A DNA stretch of 64,000 nt from JAEULH01 sp963805915 (lineage in GTDB: Bacteria; Pseudomonadota; Alphaproteobacteria; Rhodospirillales; Defluviicoccaceae): contig CAWDWD010000011.1 of the NCBI GenBank assembly GCA_963805915.1, positions 1 through 64,000 on the forward strand. Direction: 5' to 3'. Within the stretch, counting starts at the first letter, position 1; each line of letters starts with the position of its first letter. Under the pieces are notes generated by a model. That model did not search any database. It was not told the origin of the DNA and saw only the letters and a program-made list of their open reading frames with translations. The translations under genes and the position numbers were made by a program. Shown in pieces: positions 6,749 to 15,419 of this stretch.

Positions 6749-9667
6749 ATGGACGCAAGAAACGAAGCCAAGCAAGACGTCGAGAGCACCTCGACCCACG
6801 AGGAGGCGAAGCGGCGGAACATCCCGACCGCCGAGTATCGAGTCGGTGATGCGGGAGGAGGACAAGGCGCCGATCCGCCTCGCCTACGAGCGCCGCAACC
6901 GCGATCTCGACCCGCAGCTGGTCTGGCGCGGCAAGGACGAGCAGGACTGGTCCGACCTCGTCGTCGCAGGCCCCGCCGCTTACATCCAGGAGAAGGTCCA
7001 CCCGAAGGTCCTGATCGACGACCTGCATGCGCGCAGAGCCGAGCGCGCGGGCCGAGGAGGCCGCGCCGCCGATGCCGGACCTGTTCGCCGACTTCAACGG
7101 CCTGCCCGACGTCGAGGCGAAGACCGAGTTCTACGCCCACGACCAGAACTGGTCGAACCGGATGATCCTCGGCGACAGCTGCAGGTGATGGCGAGCCTCG
7201 CCGAGCGCGAGGGGCTGCGCGGCAAGGTGCAGTGCATCTATCTCGACCCGCCCTACGGCATCAAGTTCAACTCCAACTTCCAGTGGTCGACGACCAGCCG
7301 CGACGTGAAGGACGGCAAGGCCGACCACATCACCCGCGAGCCGGAACAGGTGAAGGCCTTCCGCGACACCTGGCGCGACGGCATCCACTCCTACCTCACC
7401 TACCTGCGCGACCGGCTGACCGTGGCGCGCGACCTGCTCGCCGAGAGCGGCTCGATCTTCGTGCAGATCGGCGATGAGAACGTGCACCGCGTCCGGGCGC
7501 TGATGGATGAGGTGTTTGGAGACGACAATTTCGTCAGCATAATCACGTTCAACAAAGACCGCGTCGCCAATGTCAGAGCTGCTTGCCGGAGTTATCGACT
7601 ACATACTTTGGTATCGCAAGAAACAGCGAACAGTGAAATATCGCCAACTGTTCACAGAGCAAGACCGTCGATGCGACGAAGTCAACACACGATACACTTC
7701 TGTCGAGGAGCCAGATCGGAACGTAGTCACGATCTCAGCGAAGCAGAAGTCGGGCGATAATCCTGTCCCAGATGGCGCGATCTGTTCGCACTGGTCACTC
7801 TTACCTCAGCAAGCTGGCGTCCGAGCACAGTCTACGATTTCCGAGTGTCTCGTGCAACGCGATATAGTTCCTCCGGTGGCTAGCGGTATGGAAGACACGT
7901 CAGACGGTCTGCGACGTCTTGCGACGGGCGGGCCGAATCGTGGTCGCTCGGCAGCAGCATCTGATACTGCTGGTATCGACTGACTACTCCGTCTACCCAT
8001 ACACAACGTTTGGGACGATACAAGATCAGCGGCTTCGGCAGATGACAAAATCTATGTCGTTCAGACACATCCGAAGGTCATCGAACGCTGCATCCTGATG
8101 GCCACCGATCCCGGCGATCTGGTGCTGGATCCGACCTGCGGCTCCGGGACGACGGCCTATGTCGCCGAGCAGTGGGGGCGGCGGTGGATCACCATCGACA
8201 CCTCCCGCGTCGCCCTGGCGCTCGCCCGCGCCCGGATCATGGGCGCGCGCTATCCGTAGTACATTCTCGCCGACTCACCCGAGGGCCGGCGCAAGGAAGG
8301 CGAGGTCACGGGCACGCCGCCGAAGGAGGCGGCCACCCGCGGCGACATCCGCCACGGCTTCGTCTATGAGCGCGTGCCGCACATCACGCTGAAATCCATC
8401 GCCAACAACGCCGAGATCGACGTGATCTGGGAGCGCTACCAGGCCGAACTGGAGCCGCTGCGCACCGCGTTGAACGCCGCCCTCGGCCGGACCCCGTCGT
8501 CATTGCGAGAAGGCGAAGCCGGCGAAGCAATCCAGACTGGATCGCCACGCCGCTCCGCGGCTCGCGATGACCCGCGCACGGCGTGGGAGGAATGGGAAAT
8601 TCCGCGCGAGGCGGGCGCGGCGTGGCCGGAGGCGGCGAAGGACGCGCACGCGCGCTGGTGGAAGCTGCGCATCGCCCGGCAGAAGGAGATCGACGCCTCC
8701 ATCGCCGCCAAGGCCGAGACCGAGTATCTCTACGACAAGCCCTACGTCGATACCGCCCGCGTCCGCGTCGCCGGACCGTTCACCGTCGAGAGCCTGTCGC
8801 CGCACCGGGTGCTCGCGGTCGATACCGACGACAGCCTGATCGATCTCGCCCGCGCCGGCGAAGGCCGCGGGTCCGCGCCCGAACGCGGCACCGACGCCGC
8901 CGACTTCGCCGCGGTGATCCTCGAAAACTTGAAAACAGCCGGCGTCCAGCAGGCGCACAAGGACGACCGGATCGCGTTCACGTCGCTTGTGGGCTGGCCG
9001 GGCAAGTACATCTGCGCCGAGGGCCGGTTCATGGAGGGAGATCAGGAAAGGCGGGCCGGCATCTTCATCGGCCCCGAGTTCGGCACCGTCGCCCGGCCCG
9101 ATCTGGTCGCAGCCGCCCGCGAGGCCGGCGACGCCGGGTTCGACGTGCTGATCGCCTGCGCCTTCAACTACGACGCCCATTCGGCGGAATTCGACAAGCT
9201 GGGCCGCATCCCGGTGCTCAAGGCCCGGATGAACGCCGACCTGCACATGGCCGATGCGCTCAAGAACACCGGCAAGGGCAACCTGTTCGTGATCTTCGGC
9301 GAGCCCGACATCGACATCGAGGCCGCGGGCGAGGGCGAGATCCGCGTGCGGATCAACGGCGTCGACGTGTTCCAGCCGCAGACCGGCGAGGTCGACTCCG
9401 ACGGCCCCGACGGCATCGCCTGCTGGTTCATCGACACCGACTACAACGAGGAGAGCTTCTTCGTCCGCCACGCCTACTTCCTCGGCGCCAACGACCCCTA
9501 CAAGGCGCTGAAGACGACGCTGAAGGCCGAGATCGACGCGGACGCCTGGGCCAGCCTGAACAGCGCCGTCTCGCGGCCCTTCCGCCAAACCCTCGTCGGG
9601 CCGCATCGCGGTCAAGGTCATCAACCACCTCGGCGACGAGGTGATGAAGGTGTTCGCGGCGGGCTGA
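6749..9667 (+). pseudogene. type III-like DNA adenine methyltransferase (Mod), frameshifted and with a premature stop
   Basis: Read across frames this is a beta-class methyltransferase of about 970 residues. It starts near MDARNEAKQDVESTSTHEEA (ATG 6749; ATG 6741 in another frame is an alternative) and continues with REEDKAPIRLAYERRNRDLD. Motif IV is YLDPPYGIKFNSNF (about 7240), then a target-recognition region (7560-8060), then the SAM-binding motif DPTCGSGTTAYVAEQWGRRW (about 8130), and a long C-terminal domain ending in INHLGDEVMKVFAAG with TGA at 9665-9667. Defects: several one-base indels (extra C after 7024, missing C near 7182, extra G near 7557, extra C near 9581) and an in-frame TAG at 8257-8259 where related proteins have Tyr. 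A palindromic element is inserted in frame at 8498-8571. It follows res, the reverse of the usual mod-res order. Confidence 0.8.
8498..8571. repeat. palindromic REP-like element inserted in frame inside mod
   Basis: The segment begins CGTCATTGCGAG and ends CTCGCGATGAC, imperfect reverse complements, with a second pair GCAATCCAG/CTGGATCGC near the centre. Elements with these ends are widespread in alphaproteobacterial genomes and usually lie between genes. Here the element sits between the conserved mod sequences LRTALNAALG and TAWEEWEIPRE and adds about 30 residues without closing the frame. Identification rests on the palindrome and on recognising the common end sequence. Confidence 0.75.
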
Positions 9668-9683
9668 TATCTGGCCCGCGCTC

Positions 9684-10314
9684 CTATCCGGCGTGATCGA
9701 GGGCGTCGAGTTTGGCGCGAAGGGCGAGCAGGTCGCGCCATGCCAGCCGTTTCTGTCCCGGGGTGCGGAGCAGATAGGCCGGGTGAAACAGCGCCGCCGC
9801 CGCCGCCGGGCGGGCCAGCCGCGGGGTCTGGAAGGTGAACCAGCGGCCGCGTAGCCGGCCGATGCTCTCGCCGCGGCCGAGCAGGGCGTTGGCCGCCGGG
9901 CCGCCGAGGGTCACCACGATCTGGGGGTCGATCAGCTCGATCATGCGCTCGACGAACGGCATGCAGACGGCGACCTCGCCGCTGGTCGGGCTGCGGTTGC
10001 CGGGCGGGCGCCAGAAGACGGTGTTGGAGATGAACACGCGCTCGCGCGCGAGTCCGATGGAGGCGAGCATCCTGTCGAGCAGCTGGCCGCTCGGGCCTAT
10101 GAACGGCAGGCCGCGGCGGTCCTCCTCGCTGCCGGGGGCCTCGCCGATGAGCACCACCCGGGCGTTGGCGTCACCCTGGCCGAACACGGTGTTGGTCGCC
10201 GTTTTGCTCAGGCCGCAGCCGTCGAACGCCTCAAGGATCCGGCGCAGCTCGTCGAGCGAGGCCGCGTCGCCGGCGGCGGCAACGGACGTGGTCCGCCCGC
10301 TCGAAACGGCTCAT
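9684..10314 (-). CDS. uracil-DNA glycosylase, family 4-like, with an N-terminal frameshift
   Basis: The protein removes uracil from DNA to start base-excision repair. Conserved blocks are VVLIGEAPGSEEDRRGLPFI (motif A), SNTVFWRPPGNRSPTSGE and LFHPAYLLR (motif B). The uninterrupted frame starts only at a GTG at 10187, but homologous sequence (LDELRRILEAFDGCGLSKTA) lies upstream without a start codon. The likely true start is the ATG at 10314, which overlaps the hyfI stop as ATGA. Deleting one of the paired G bases at 10284-10285 joins that start to the conserved sequence, giving 209 residues. The N-terminal Fe-S region has a single Cys (FDGCGL) where classical family 4 enzymes have two, so the cluster may be altered. 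Confidence 0.8.
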
Positions 10315-10826
10315 GTCGATGCGCTCAACAAGGCCAGTATCCCTGACAAGAGCTGCATCGGTGTGGGCGGGCATCCGCGAATGTGCAGATCGACGGGCAC
10401 GACGGCACTGACGCCGCCGGCCACGGCGTAGCTGCCGGCGAAGATGCCGCCATCGAAGGCGCAGCCGCCGACGGCTACTACCCACTTCGGTGACGGCGTC
10501 GCCGTATAGGTCCGCGCCAACGCCTCTTGCATGTTGCGGGTGACAGGGCCGGTGACGAGCAGGACGTCGGCGTGGCGTGGCGAGGCGACGAAGCGGATGC
10601 CAAACCGCTCCACGTCGTAGAAGGCGTTGTTCAGCGCGTGGATTTCCAACTCGCAGCCGTTGCACGACCCCGCATCCACCTCCCGGATCGCGAGACTGCG
10701 GCCGAGCCGGCGGCGCGCCGCCTGATCGACGCGGCCGGCCAACTCCGCCAGCGCCGCACCATCCGAGTGTGGCGGCGGTTCGGTGAGCGGACGCTGGAAG
10801 GCGCTGCGAATCAGGATTTTGCGCAT
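10311..10826 (-). CDS. hyfI: hydrogenase-4-like small Fe-S subunit, HyfI/NuoB-like
   Basis: A 171-residue subunit of the HyfI/HycG/NuoB family, which carries the 4Fe-4S cluster next to the active-site subunit. All four expected ligands are present: Cys55 and Cys58 (SCNGCELE), Cys122 (VGGCAFDGG) and Cys152 (RGCPP). The ATG at 10826 lies four bases after the hyfG stop; an upstream in-frame start at 10892 would overlap hyfG by 60 bases and is less likely. It is the last gene of the hyfBCEFGI operon. Keeping a complete cluster site while the large subunit has lost its Ni-Fe ligands implies that the complex still transfers electrons. Confidence 0.88.
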   Translation of the reverse strand: MRKILIRSAFQRPLTEPPPHSDGAALAELAGRVDQAARRRLGRSLAIREVDAGSCNGCELEIHALNNAFYDVERFGIRFVASPRHADVLLVTGPVTRNMQEALARTYTATPSPKWVVAVGGCAFDGGIFAGSYAVAGGVSAVVPVDLHIRGCPPTPMQLLSGILALLSAST

Positions 10827-10830
10827 ATCA

Positions 10831-12333
10831 CTACAGGTCGTGGCCCGAGTAGGAACAGTTGAAGGATTTGTTGCATAACGGGAAATCGGCAACGATGTTG
10901 CCCTCGATCACCGCTTCGAGCAGCGGCCACTGGAACCACGACGGGTCGCGCGGGTGGCAGCGGTCGATCGCGCCATCAGGGCGGACGCGCACCCATATCA
11001 GGACATCGCCGCGGAAGGCTTCGACCAGCGCCATCCCCTCGGGACAGGCCGGCGGCGCGGGCGTAACGATTTTCGCGCGGATGGGGCCGGCGGGCAGATG
11101 CTTCAGGATTTGCTCGACCAACGACAGGCTTTGCTCCACCTCGCCGATGCGAATCCACACCCGCGCGTTGACGTCGCCGTCGTCGCGCACCGGAACGTCG
11201 AACATGAGCTGATCATACGGCGGGTAGCCGGGCGACTTGCGGACATCGACCGCCCGGCCCGAGGCGCGGCCGATGACGCCGCCGCACCCGAACCGCTTCG
11301 CTCGTTCGGCGGTGAGGAAGCCGGTGCCGACAGTGCGATCCTGCAGCGAAGCTGTGTTGTCGTAAAGGGCGACCAGTTCCGCGAAGCGGTGGCGCACTTT
11401 GGCGACCAACGCGGCGATGGCATCCGCGCCCTCGGCCCCGAGGTCGGCGGCAACGCCGCCAGGGATGACGCGGTCCATCATCAAGCGATGACCGAAGCAC
11501 GCATCGGCGATGCGCAGCACCCGCTCGCGCAACACGCCACAGTGGGCGAGCATGATCGAAAATGCCGCGTCATTGCAGATCGCGCCGATGTCGCCGAGGT
11601 GGTTGGCGATACGTTCCAGCTCGGCCATCAGTGCCCGCAGCCAGTGTGCGCGATCCGGGACAATCGTTTGTGTCGCCGCCTCGACGGCACGGGCGAAGGC
11701 GATGGCATAGGCTACGGTACTGTCGCCGGAGATGCGGCCAGCGAGCCGCGCCGCCATTTCCATCGATGCACCCGCCATCAGGCTCTCGATGCCCTTGTGC
11801 ACGTAGCCGAGGCGCGCTTCGAGCCTAACCACCGTCTCGCCGTTGGCGGTAAAGCGGAAATGGCCCGGCTCGATGATACCGGCATGCACCGGGCCGACCG
11901 GGATCTGATGCAGGCTCTCGCCCTCGACCGGCAGGAAGCGGTAGCCTGGCGGCGGTGTCGATTTGGCTTGCCAAAGGCCGTGGTTCAACCAGGGCCGCGA
12001 ATCGGGTGCGCCGGTGGCGATCAACTCGTGCAGATCACCGATCGTGCGCTCCAGGCGGCCGGCCGGCGGGAATGCAGCGGCGACCGACGGAAAGTGCCCA
12101 TCGGCGCAGTCGAGGCTGAGCACGCAAATCTCGTTCATCGCCCAGCCGGCAAGCGCCAGGTTGACGCGGCCAGGTTCCGCCCAATACCCGGACAGACTAA
12201 ACTCGCCGTCGCGCAAGCCTGCGGCGGCCGCCCTCCACGCCGCTTCATCGACGCCGAAGCGGGGCCAGGGGCGATGCTCCGAATCCCTGATACGATTGCC
12301 GGTGACGGTGCTGAACACGGACATGCCAGTCAA
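10831..12333 (-). CDS. hyfG: hydrogenase-4-like large subunit (HyfG/NuoCD-like) lacking Ni-Fe ligands
   Basis: The 500-residue protein has a short N-terminal NuoC-like part and a NuoD/HyfG-like large-subunit domain (ARLGYVHKGIESLM, LMAELERIANHLGDIGAIC, KSPGYPPYDQLMFDVPVR). In true group 4 hydrogenases the metal is held by an N-terminal RxCGxC and a C-terminal DPCxxC. Here these read RISGDS (Ser202, Ser205) and NCSYSG (residues 492-497), so all four ligand positions are replaced; the nearby Cys493 is one place early. It therefore should not be a hydrogenase but an Ehr-type relative. Start: a TTG at 12333 lies 4 bases after GGGAGG, while the ATG at 12324 is 13 bases away; either may be used. 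HyfF stops 11 bases upstream. Confidence 0.88.
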   Translation of the reverse strand: MTGMSVFSTVTGNRIRDSEHRPWPRFGVDEAAWRAAAAGLRDGEFSLSGYWAEPGRVNLALAGWAMNEICVLSLDCADGHFPSVAAAFPPAGRLERTIGDLHELIATGAPDSRPWLNHGLWQAKSTPPPGYRFLPVEGESLHQIPVGPVHAGIIEPGHFRFTANGETVVRLEARLGYVHKGIESLMAGASMEMAARLAGRISGDSTVAYAIAFARAVEAATQTIVPDRAHWLRALMAELERIANHLGDIGAICNDAAFSIMLAHCGVLRERVLRIADACFGHRLMMDRVIPGGVAADLGAEGADAIAALVAKVRHRFAELVALYDNTASLQDRTVGTGFLTAERAKRFGCGGVIGRASGRAVDVRKSPGYPPYDQLMFDVPVRDDGDVNARVWIRIGEVEQSLSLVEQILKHLPAGPIRAKIVTPAPPACPEGMALVEAFRGDVLIWVRVRPDGAIDRCHPRDPSWFQWPLLEAVIEGNIVADFPLCNKSFNCSYSGHDL

Positions 12334-12343
12334 AGAGCCTCCC

Positions 12344-13804
12344 TCAGCCGATCATCATCGCGACCGTTCGGAACCACGACACCAGCGCGGCGGGCAGGAA
12401 CAGGCCGGCCACCAGCACGATCGCCAAATGGACGAACAGCGGCACGTAGGAGGCGTGGACAGGTGCACTGGCGCCGCTCGCGTCGCCGAAAACAATTCCC
12501 TGCAGGCGCAGGACAAGGGCGCCGACGCCGATGAGCAGGCCGGCGACGAGCGGTAGGGCGAGCAATGGTTCGCGCGCGAACGTCGAGGTAATGATAAGAA
12601 ATTCGCTCATAAAAATACCAAACGGCGGCATCCCGGCGATGGCGACGACGCCGAGTACAAGACTCCAGCCGAGCACCGGATGGCTTTCGGTGAGGCCGCG
12701 GATGTCGGCGATCCTTTGCGTTTCCTTCGCCTGACTGACGTGCCCGACAGCAAAAAAGATCGCCGATTTGGTCAGGCTGTGCATCGTCATGTGGAACAGA
12801 CCGGCGAAGCTGGCGATCGGGCCGCCCATGCCAAACGCGAAGGTAATGATGCCCATGTGCTCGATCGACGAGTAGGCGAACATCCGCTTGATGTCGCGGC
12901 GGCGGTACAGCATCAGTGCGGCGAAAATCAGGGATACGAGGCCCATGCCGATCATCAGCGCGCCGGGTGCCAGCGCCGCCGCGTTGGCGGTGAGCAGGAT
13001 CTTGAAGCGCAGCAGGGCATACAGCGCGACGTTGAGCAACAGCCCGGACAGCACCGCCGAAATCGGCGTCGGCCCCTCGGCGTGGGCATCCGGCAGCCAC
13101 GCGTGCAGCGGCGCCAGCCCGACCTTGGTGCCGTAGCCGAGCAACAGGAAAACAAACGCGAGGTTGAGCAGCGCCGGATCAAACGCCGACGCCTCGGCAA
13201 CGAGCACCGTCCAGGCCATCGCCTCCAGGCCCTGTCCAATGACCGGGCGGGCGGCGAGGTAGACGAGGATCGTACCGAACAGCGCCAGCGCAATGCCGAC
13301 ACTGCCAAGAATGAAGTACTTCCAGGCGGCCTCCAGCGACGCCGGCGTGCGGTAGATGCCGACCATCAGCACCGTCGTCAGCGTCGCCATCTCGATCGCC
13401 ACCCACATCAAGCCGATGTTGTTGGCGAGCAGCGCCAAGTTCATCGCCAGCATCAGCACCTGATACATCGCATGATAAAATCGCAGGTAGCCGGCGGTCA
13501 GCCGGCCGCTTTCGATCTCGTGGCCAATGTAGCTTGCGCTGAACACGCTCGTGGTGAACGCGACGAACGTATTCAAAACGATCAGAAAAATATTGAAGTC
13601 ATCGACGTTGAGGTACAGCGACGGCGACGGGCGGGCGATGACCAGCGACGAGGCGGCGATCAGCGTCAAGGCGCTCGCCGCGACGTTCAGGCGCGCGCCG
13701 AGCCGGTAGGACGCAACCAGCGCCAACAGCGCCGCGGCAACGGCGGGGATGACGAGGACCGCCGCTACCGCGAGGCCACCGGTCGGATACCAGGGCGCAC
13801 TCAT
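12344..13804 (-). CDS. hyfF: hydrogenase-4-like membrane subunit HyfF (NuoN/antiporter type)
   Basis: A 486-residue polytopic membrane protein of the Mrp-antiporter/NuoLMN family, corresponding to E. coli HyfF. Key elements are MWVAIEMATLTTVLMVGIYR (the Glu-containing helix), GYGTKVGLAPLHAWLPDAHA (the conserved Lys and proton-channel signature) and RRRDIKRMFAYSSIEHMGI. These are the charged residues thought to drive proton or sodium pumping in complex I and group 4 hydrogenases. Its ATG overlaps the hyfE stop by four bases (ATGA on the minus strand), so the two are translationally coupled. Length and motifs are normal for the family. Confidence 0.9.
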   Translation of the reverse strand: MSAPWYPTGGLAVAAVLVIPAVAAALLALVASYRLGARLNVAASALTLIAASSLVIARPSPSLYLNVDDFNIFLIVLNTFVAFTTSVFSASYIGHEIESGRLTAGYLRFYHAMYQVLMLAMNLALLANNIGLMWVAIEMATLTTVLMVGIYRTPASLEAAWKYFILGSVGIALALFGTILVYLAARPVIGQGLEAMAWTVLVAEASAFDPALLNLAFVFLLLGYGTKVGLAPLHAWLPDAHAEGPTPISAVLSGLLLNVALYALLRFKILLTANAAALAPGALMIGMGLVSLIFAALMLYRRRDIKRMFAYSSIEHMGIITFAFGMGGPIASFAGLFHMTMHSLTKSAIFFAVGHVSQAKETQRIADIRGLTESHPVLGWSLVLGVVAIAGMPPFGIFMSEFLIITSTFAREPLLALPLVAGLLIGVGALVLRLQGIVFGDASGASAPVHASYVPLFVHLAIVLVAGLFLPAALVSWFRTVAMMIG

Positions 13805-14463
13805 GGTTGCTCCCCGCGGAATCCTTCCAGGATCTGCACGTCGACGGTGTCGAAGCGTTCACGGATGCGGAACAGGAAGATGCCGATGACGATGAAAGCG
13901 ATGAGCACCGAGAAGGCGACGCTGATCTCGACGACCAGCGGCATTCCCTTGGCGCCGGCCGCCGCCAGGATCAACCCATTCTCCAGCGACATGAAACCGA
14001 CGACCTGACCGACGGCGTTGCGGCGCGTGACCATCAGCAACAGGCCGAGCAGAACGACGGAGAGCGCGAACGCCAAGTCCTCCCGCGTCAGCGCATCCGC
14101 CTGCTCGGTGACGGGCAGCATGACCATGATCGACAGTGCCACCAGACTGATGCCGAACAGCATCGTCGGCCCGATGCCGACGACGGTTTCGACCGCCCGG
14201 TGGATGCCGAGGCGCTGGATCATCCGGTGCAAGGCGACGGGGATGACGATCGCCTTGAACATCATCGCGATCGCCGCGGTGACGTAAAGGTGCGGCGCGT
14301 CTTGGATGTACGCCTGCCAGGCGACGGCCAGACTGAGCACGGCGGCATGGAGGGTGAAGACCTTGAGTAGGCTGTAGAGCCGATCCTGATAGAGCAGCAT
14401 CAGGCTGACCAACACGAGTCCGCCGGCGAGCAGGTGGGCGAAATCGAACGCGAGGCCGATCAT
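13801..14463 (-). CDS. hyfE: hydrogenase-4-like membrane subunit HyfE
   Basis: A 220-residue membrane protein (E. coli HyfE has about 216) starting MIGLAFDFAHLLAGGLVL. It contains a run of hydrophobic helices and GFMSLENGLILAAAG, which resembles the Glu-bearing helix of NuoK. Such subunits link the proton-channel modules in the membrane arm. The start overlaps the hyfC stop by one base (TGATG) and the end overlaps hyfF by four bases, so it sits inside a tightly coupled operon. I see no defects. Confidence 0.87.
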   Translation of the reverse strand: MIGLAFDFAHLLAGGLVLVSLMLLYQDRLYSLLKVFTLHAAVLSLAVAWQAYIQDAPHLYVTAAIAMMFKAIVIPVALHRMIQRLGIHRAVETVVGIGPTMLFGISLVALSIMVMLPVTEQADALTREDLAFALSVVLLGLLLMVTRRNAVGQVVGFMSLENGLILAAAGAKGMPLVVEISVAFSVLIAFIVIGIFLFRIRERFDTVDVQILEGFRGEQP

Positions 14464-15419
14464 CAGACGCTCCGGGTGACGAACAGCAAGAGCGTGCCGA
14501 GCAACCCAAGCATCAGCGCGACGCCGAGGAATTCCGGAACGCGGAACACCCGCATCTTGGCGATCGCGGTCTCGAACACGGCCAACGCGACGGCGGCCGC
14601 CGCCAGTTTGAGCAGATAGGCACAGATCCCAATCAGGTATGCCAGCCAGCCATCGCCCGCCGCCGCCATGCCCCAGGGGAGGAACACGCAGCCGAGTAGC
14701 GAGGCATAGAGCACCAGCTTGAGGAAGGCGGCCGCCTCGATCATGGCGAGGTGCCGTCCCGAGTATTCGAGAACCATCGCTTCGTGCACCATCGTCAATT
14801 CCAGGTGCGTCGCCGGATTGTCCACTGGAATGCGGGCGTTCTCGGCGATGGCGACGATCAACAGGGCAACGAACACGAGGCCGAGGGAAATGCGCAGCCC
14901 GACCTGCTGGCCCAGCATGAAGTGGGCGACGGAGGAAAGCTGCGTTGAACCGGCAAGCAGCGACAAGGTGAATACTGCCATCAGCATTGCCGGCTCGGCG
15001 ACCGAGGCGATCATCATCTCGCGACTGGAGCCGATCCCGCCGAAGCTGGTGCCGACGTCGAGGCCGGCGAGCGCCAGGAAAAATCGTGATGTCGCGAGCA
15101 GGGCGACAATCGCGATCATGTCGGCCGCCCAACTGAACATCAGGTCGGTTGCGAAGGTCGGCACCAGCGCCGTCGCCACCCAGATCGCGGCAAATATGAT
15201 GTAGGGGGCAACGCGGAACAGCCACGAGGCGCCGTCGGCGAGCACGACCTCCTTTCGCAACAGCCGCCGTAGGTCGCGGTACGGCTGCAACGGTGACGGG
15301 CCGAGCCGGCGAAGCAACCGCGCCTTCACCGTTCTGACCAGTCCCGTCAGCAGCGGGGCGACGAGCACCACCAGCAGCATCTGCATGCCCTGAACACAGA
15401 GGTCACCGATCACTCCCAT
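14463..15419 (-). CDS. hyfC: hydrogenase-4-like membrane subunit HyfC (NuoH-like)
   Basis: The 318-residue protein is the NuoH/HyfC/HycD-type membrane anchor that connects the peripheral electron-transfer arm to the pumping arm. Typical sequences are RRLGPSPLQPYRDLRRLLRK near the N-terminus and AENARIPVDNPATHLELTMV, which holds the conserved charged residues of the quinone/coupling region. The ATG at 15419 overlaps the hyfB end by 10 bases; a longer frame to 15560 only extends into hyfB and lacks family similarity. Confidence 0.9.
   Translation of the reverse strand: MGVIGDLCVQGMQMLLVVLVAPLLTGLVRTVKARLLRRLGPSPLQPYRDLRRLLRKEVVLADGASWLFRVAPYIIFAAIWVATALVPTFATDLMFSWAADMIAIVALLATSRFFLALAGLDVGTSFGGIGSSREMMIASVAEPAMLMAVFTLSLLAGSTQLSSVAHFMLGQQVGLRISLGLVFVALLIVAIAENARIPVDNPATHLELTMVHEAMVLEYSGRHLAMIEAAAFLKLVLYASLLGCVFLPWGMAAAGDGWLAYLIGICAYLLKLAAAAVALAVFETAIAKMRVFRVPEFLGVALMLGLLGTLLLFVTRSV

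Noticed and set aside
10954..12534. 526-residue open frame on the plus strand opposite hyfG
   Set aside because: It is the antisense shadow of hyfG, caused by high GC; no family motif.
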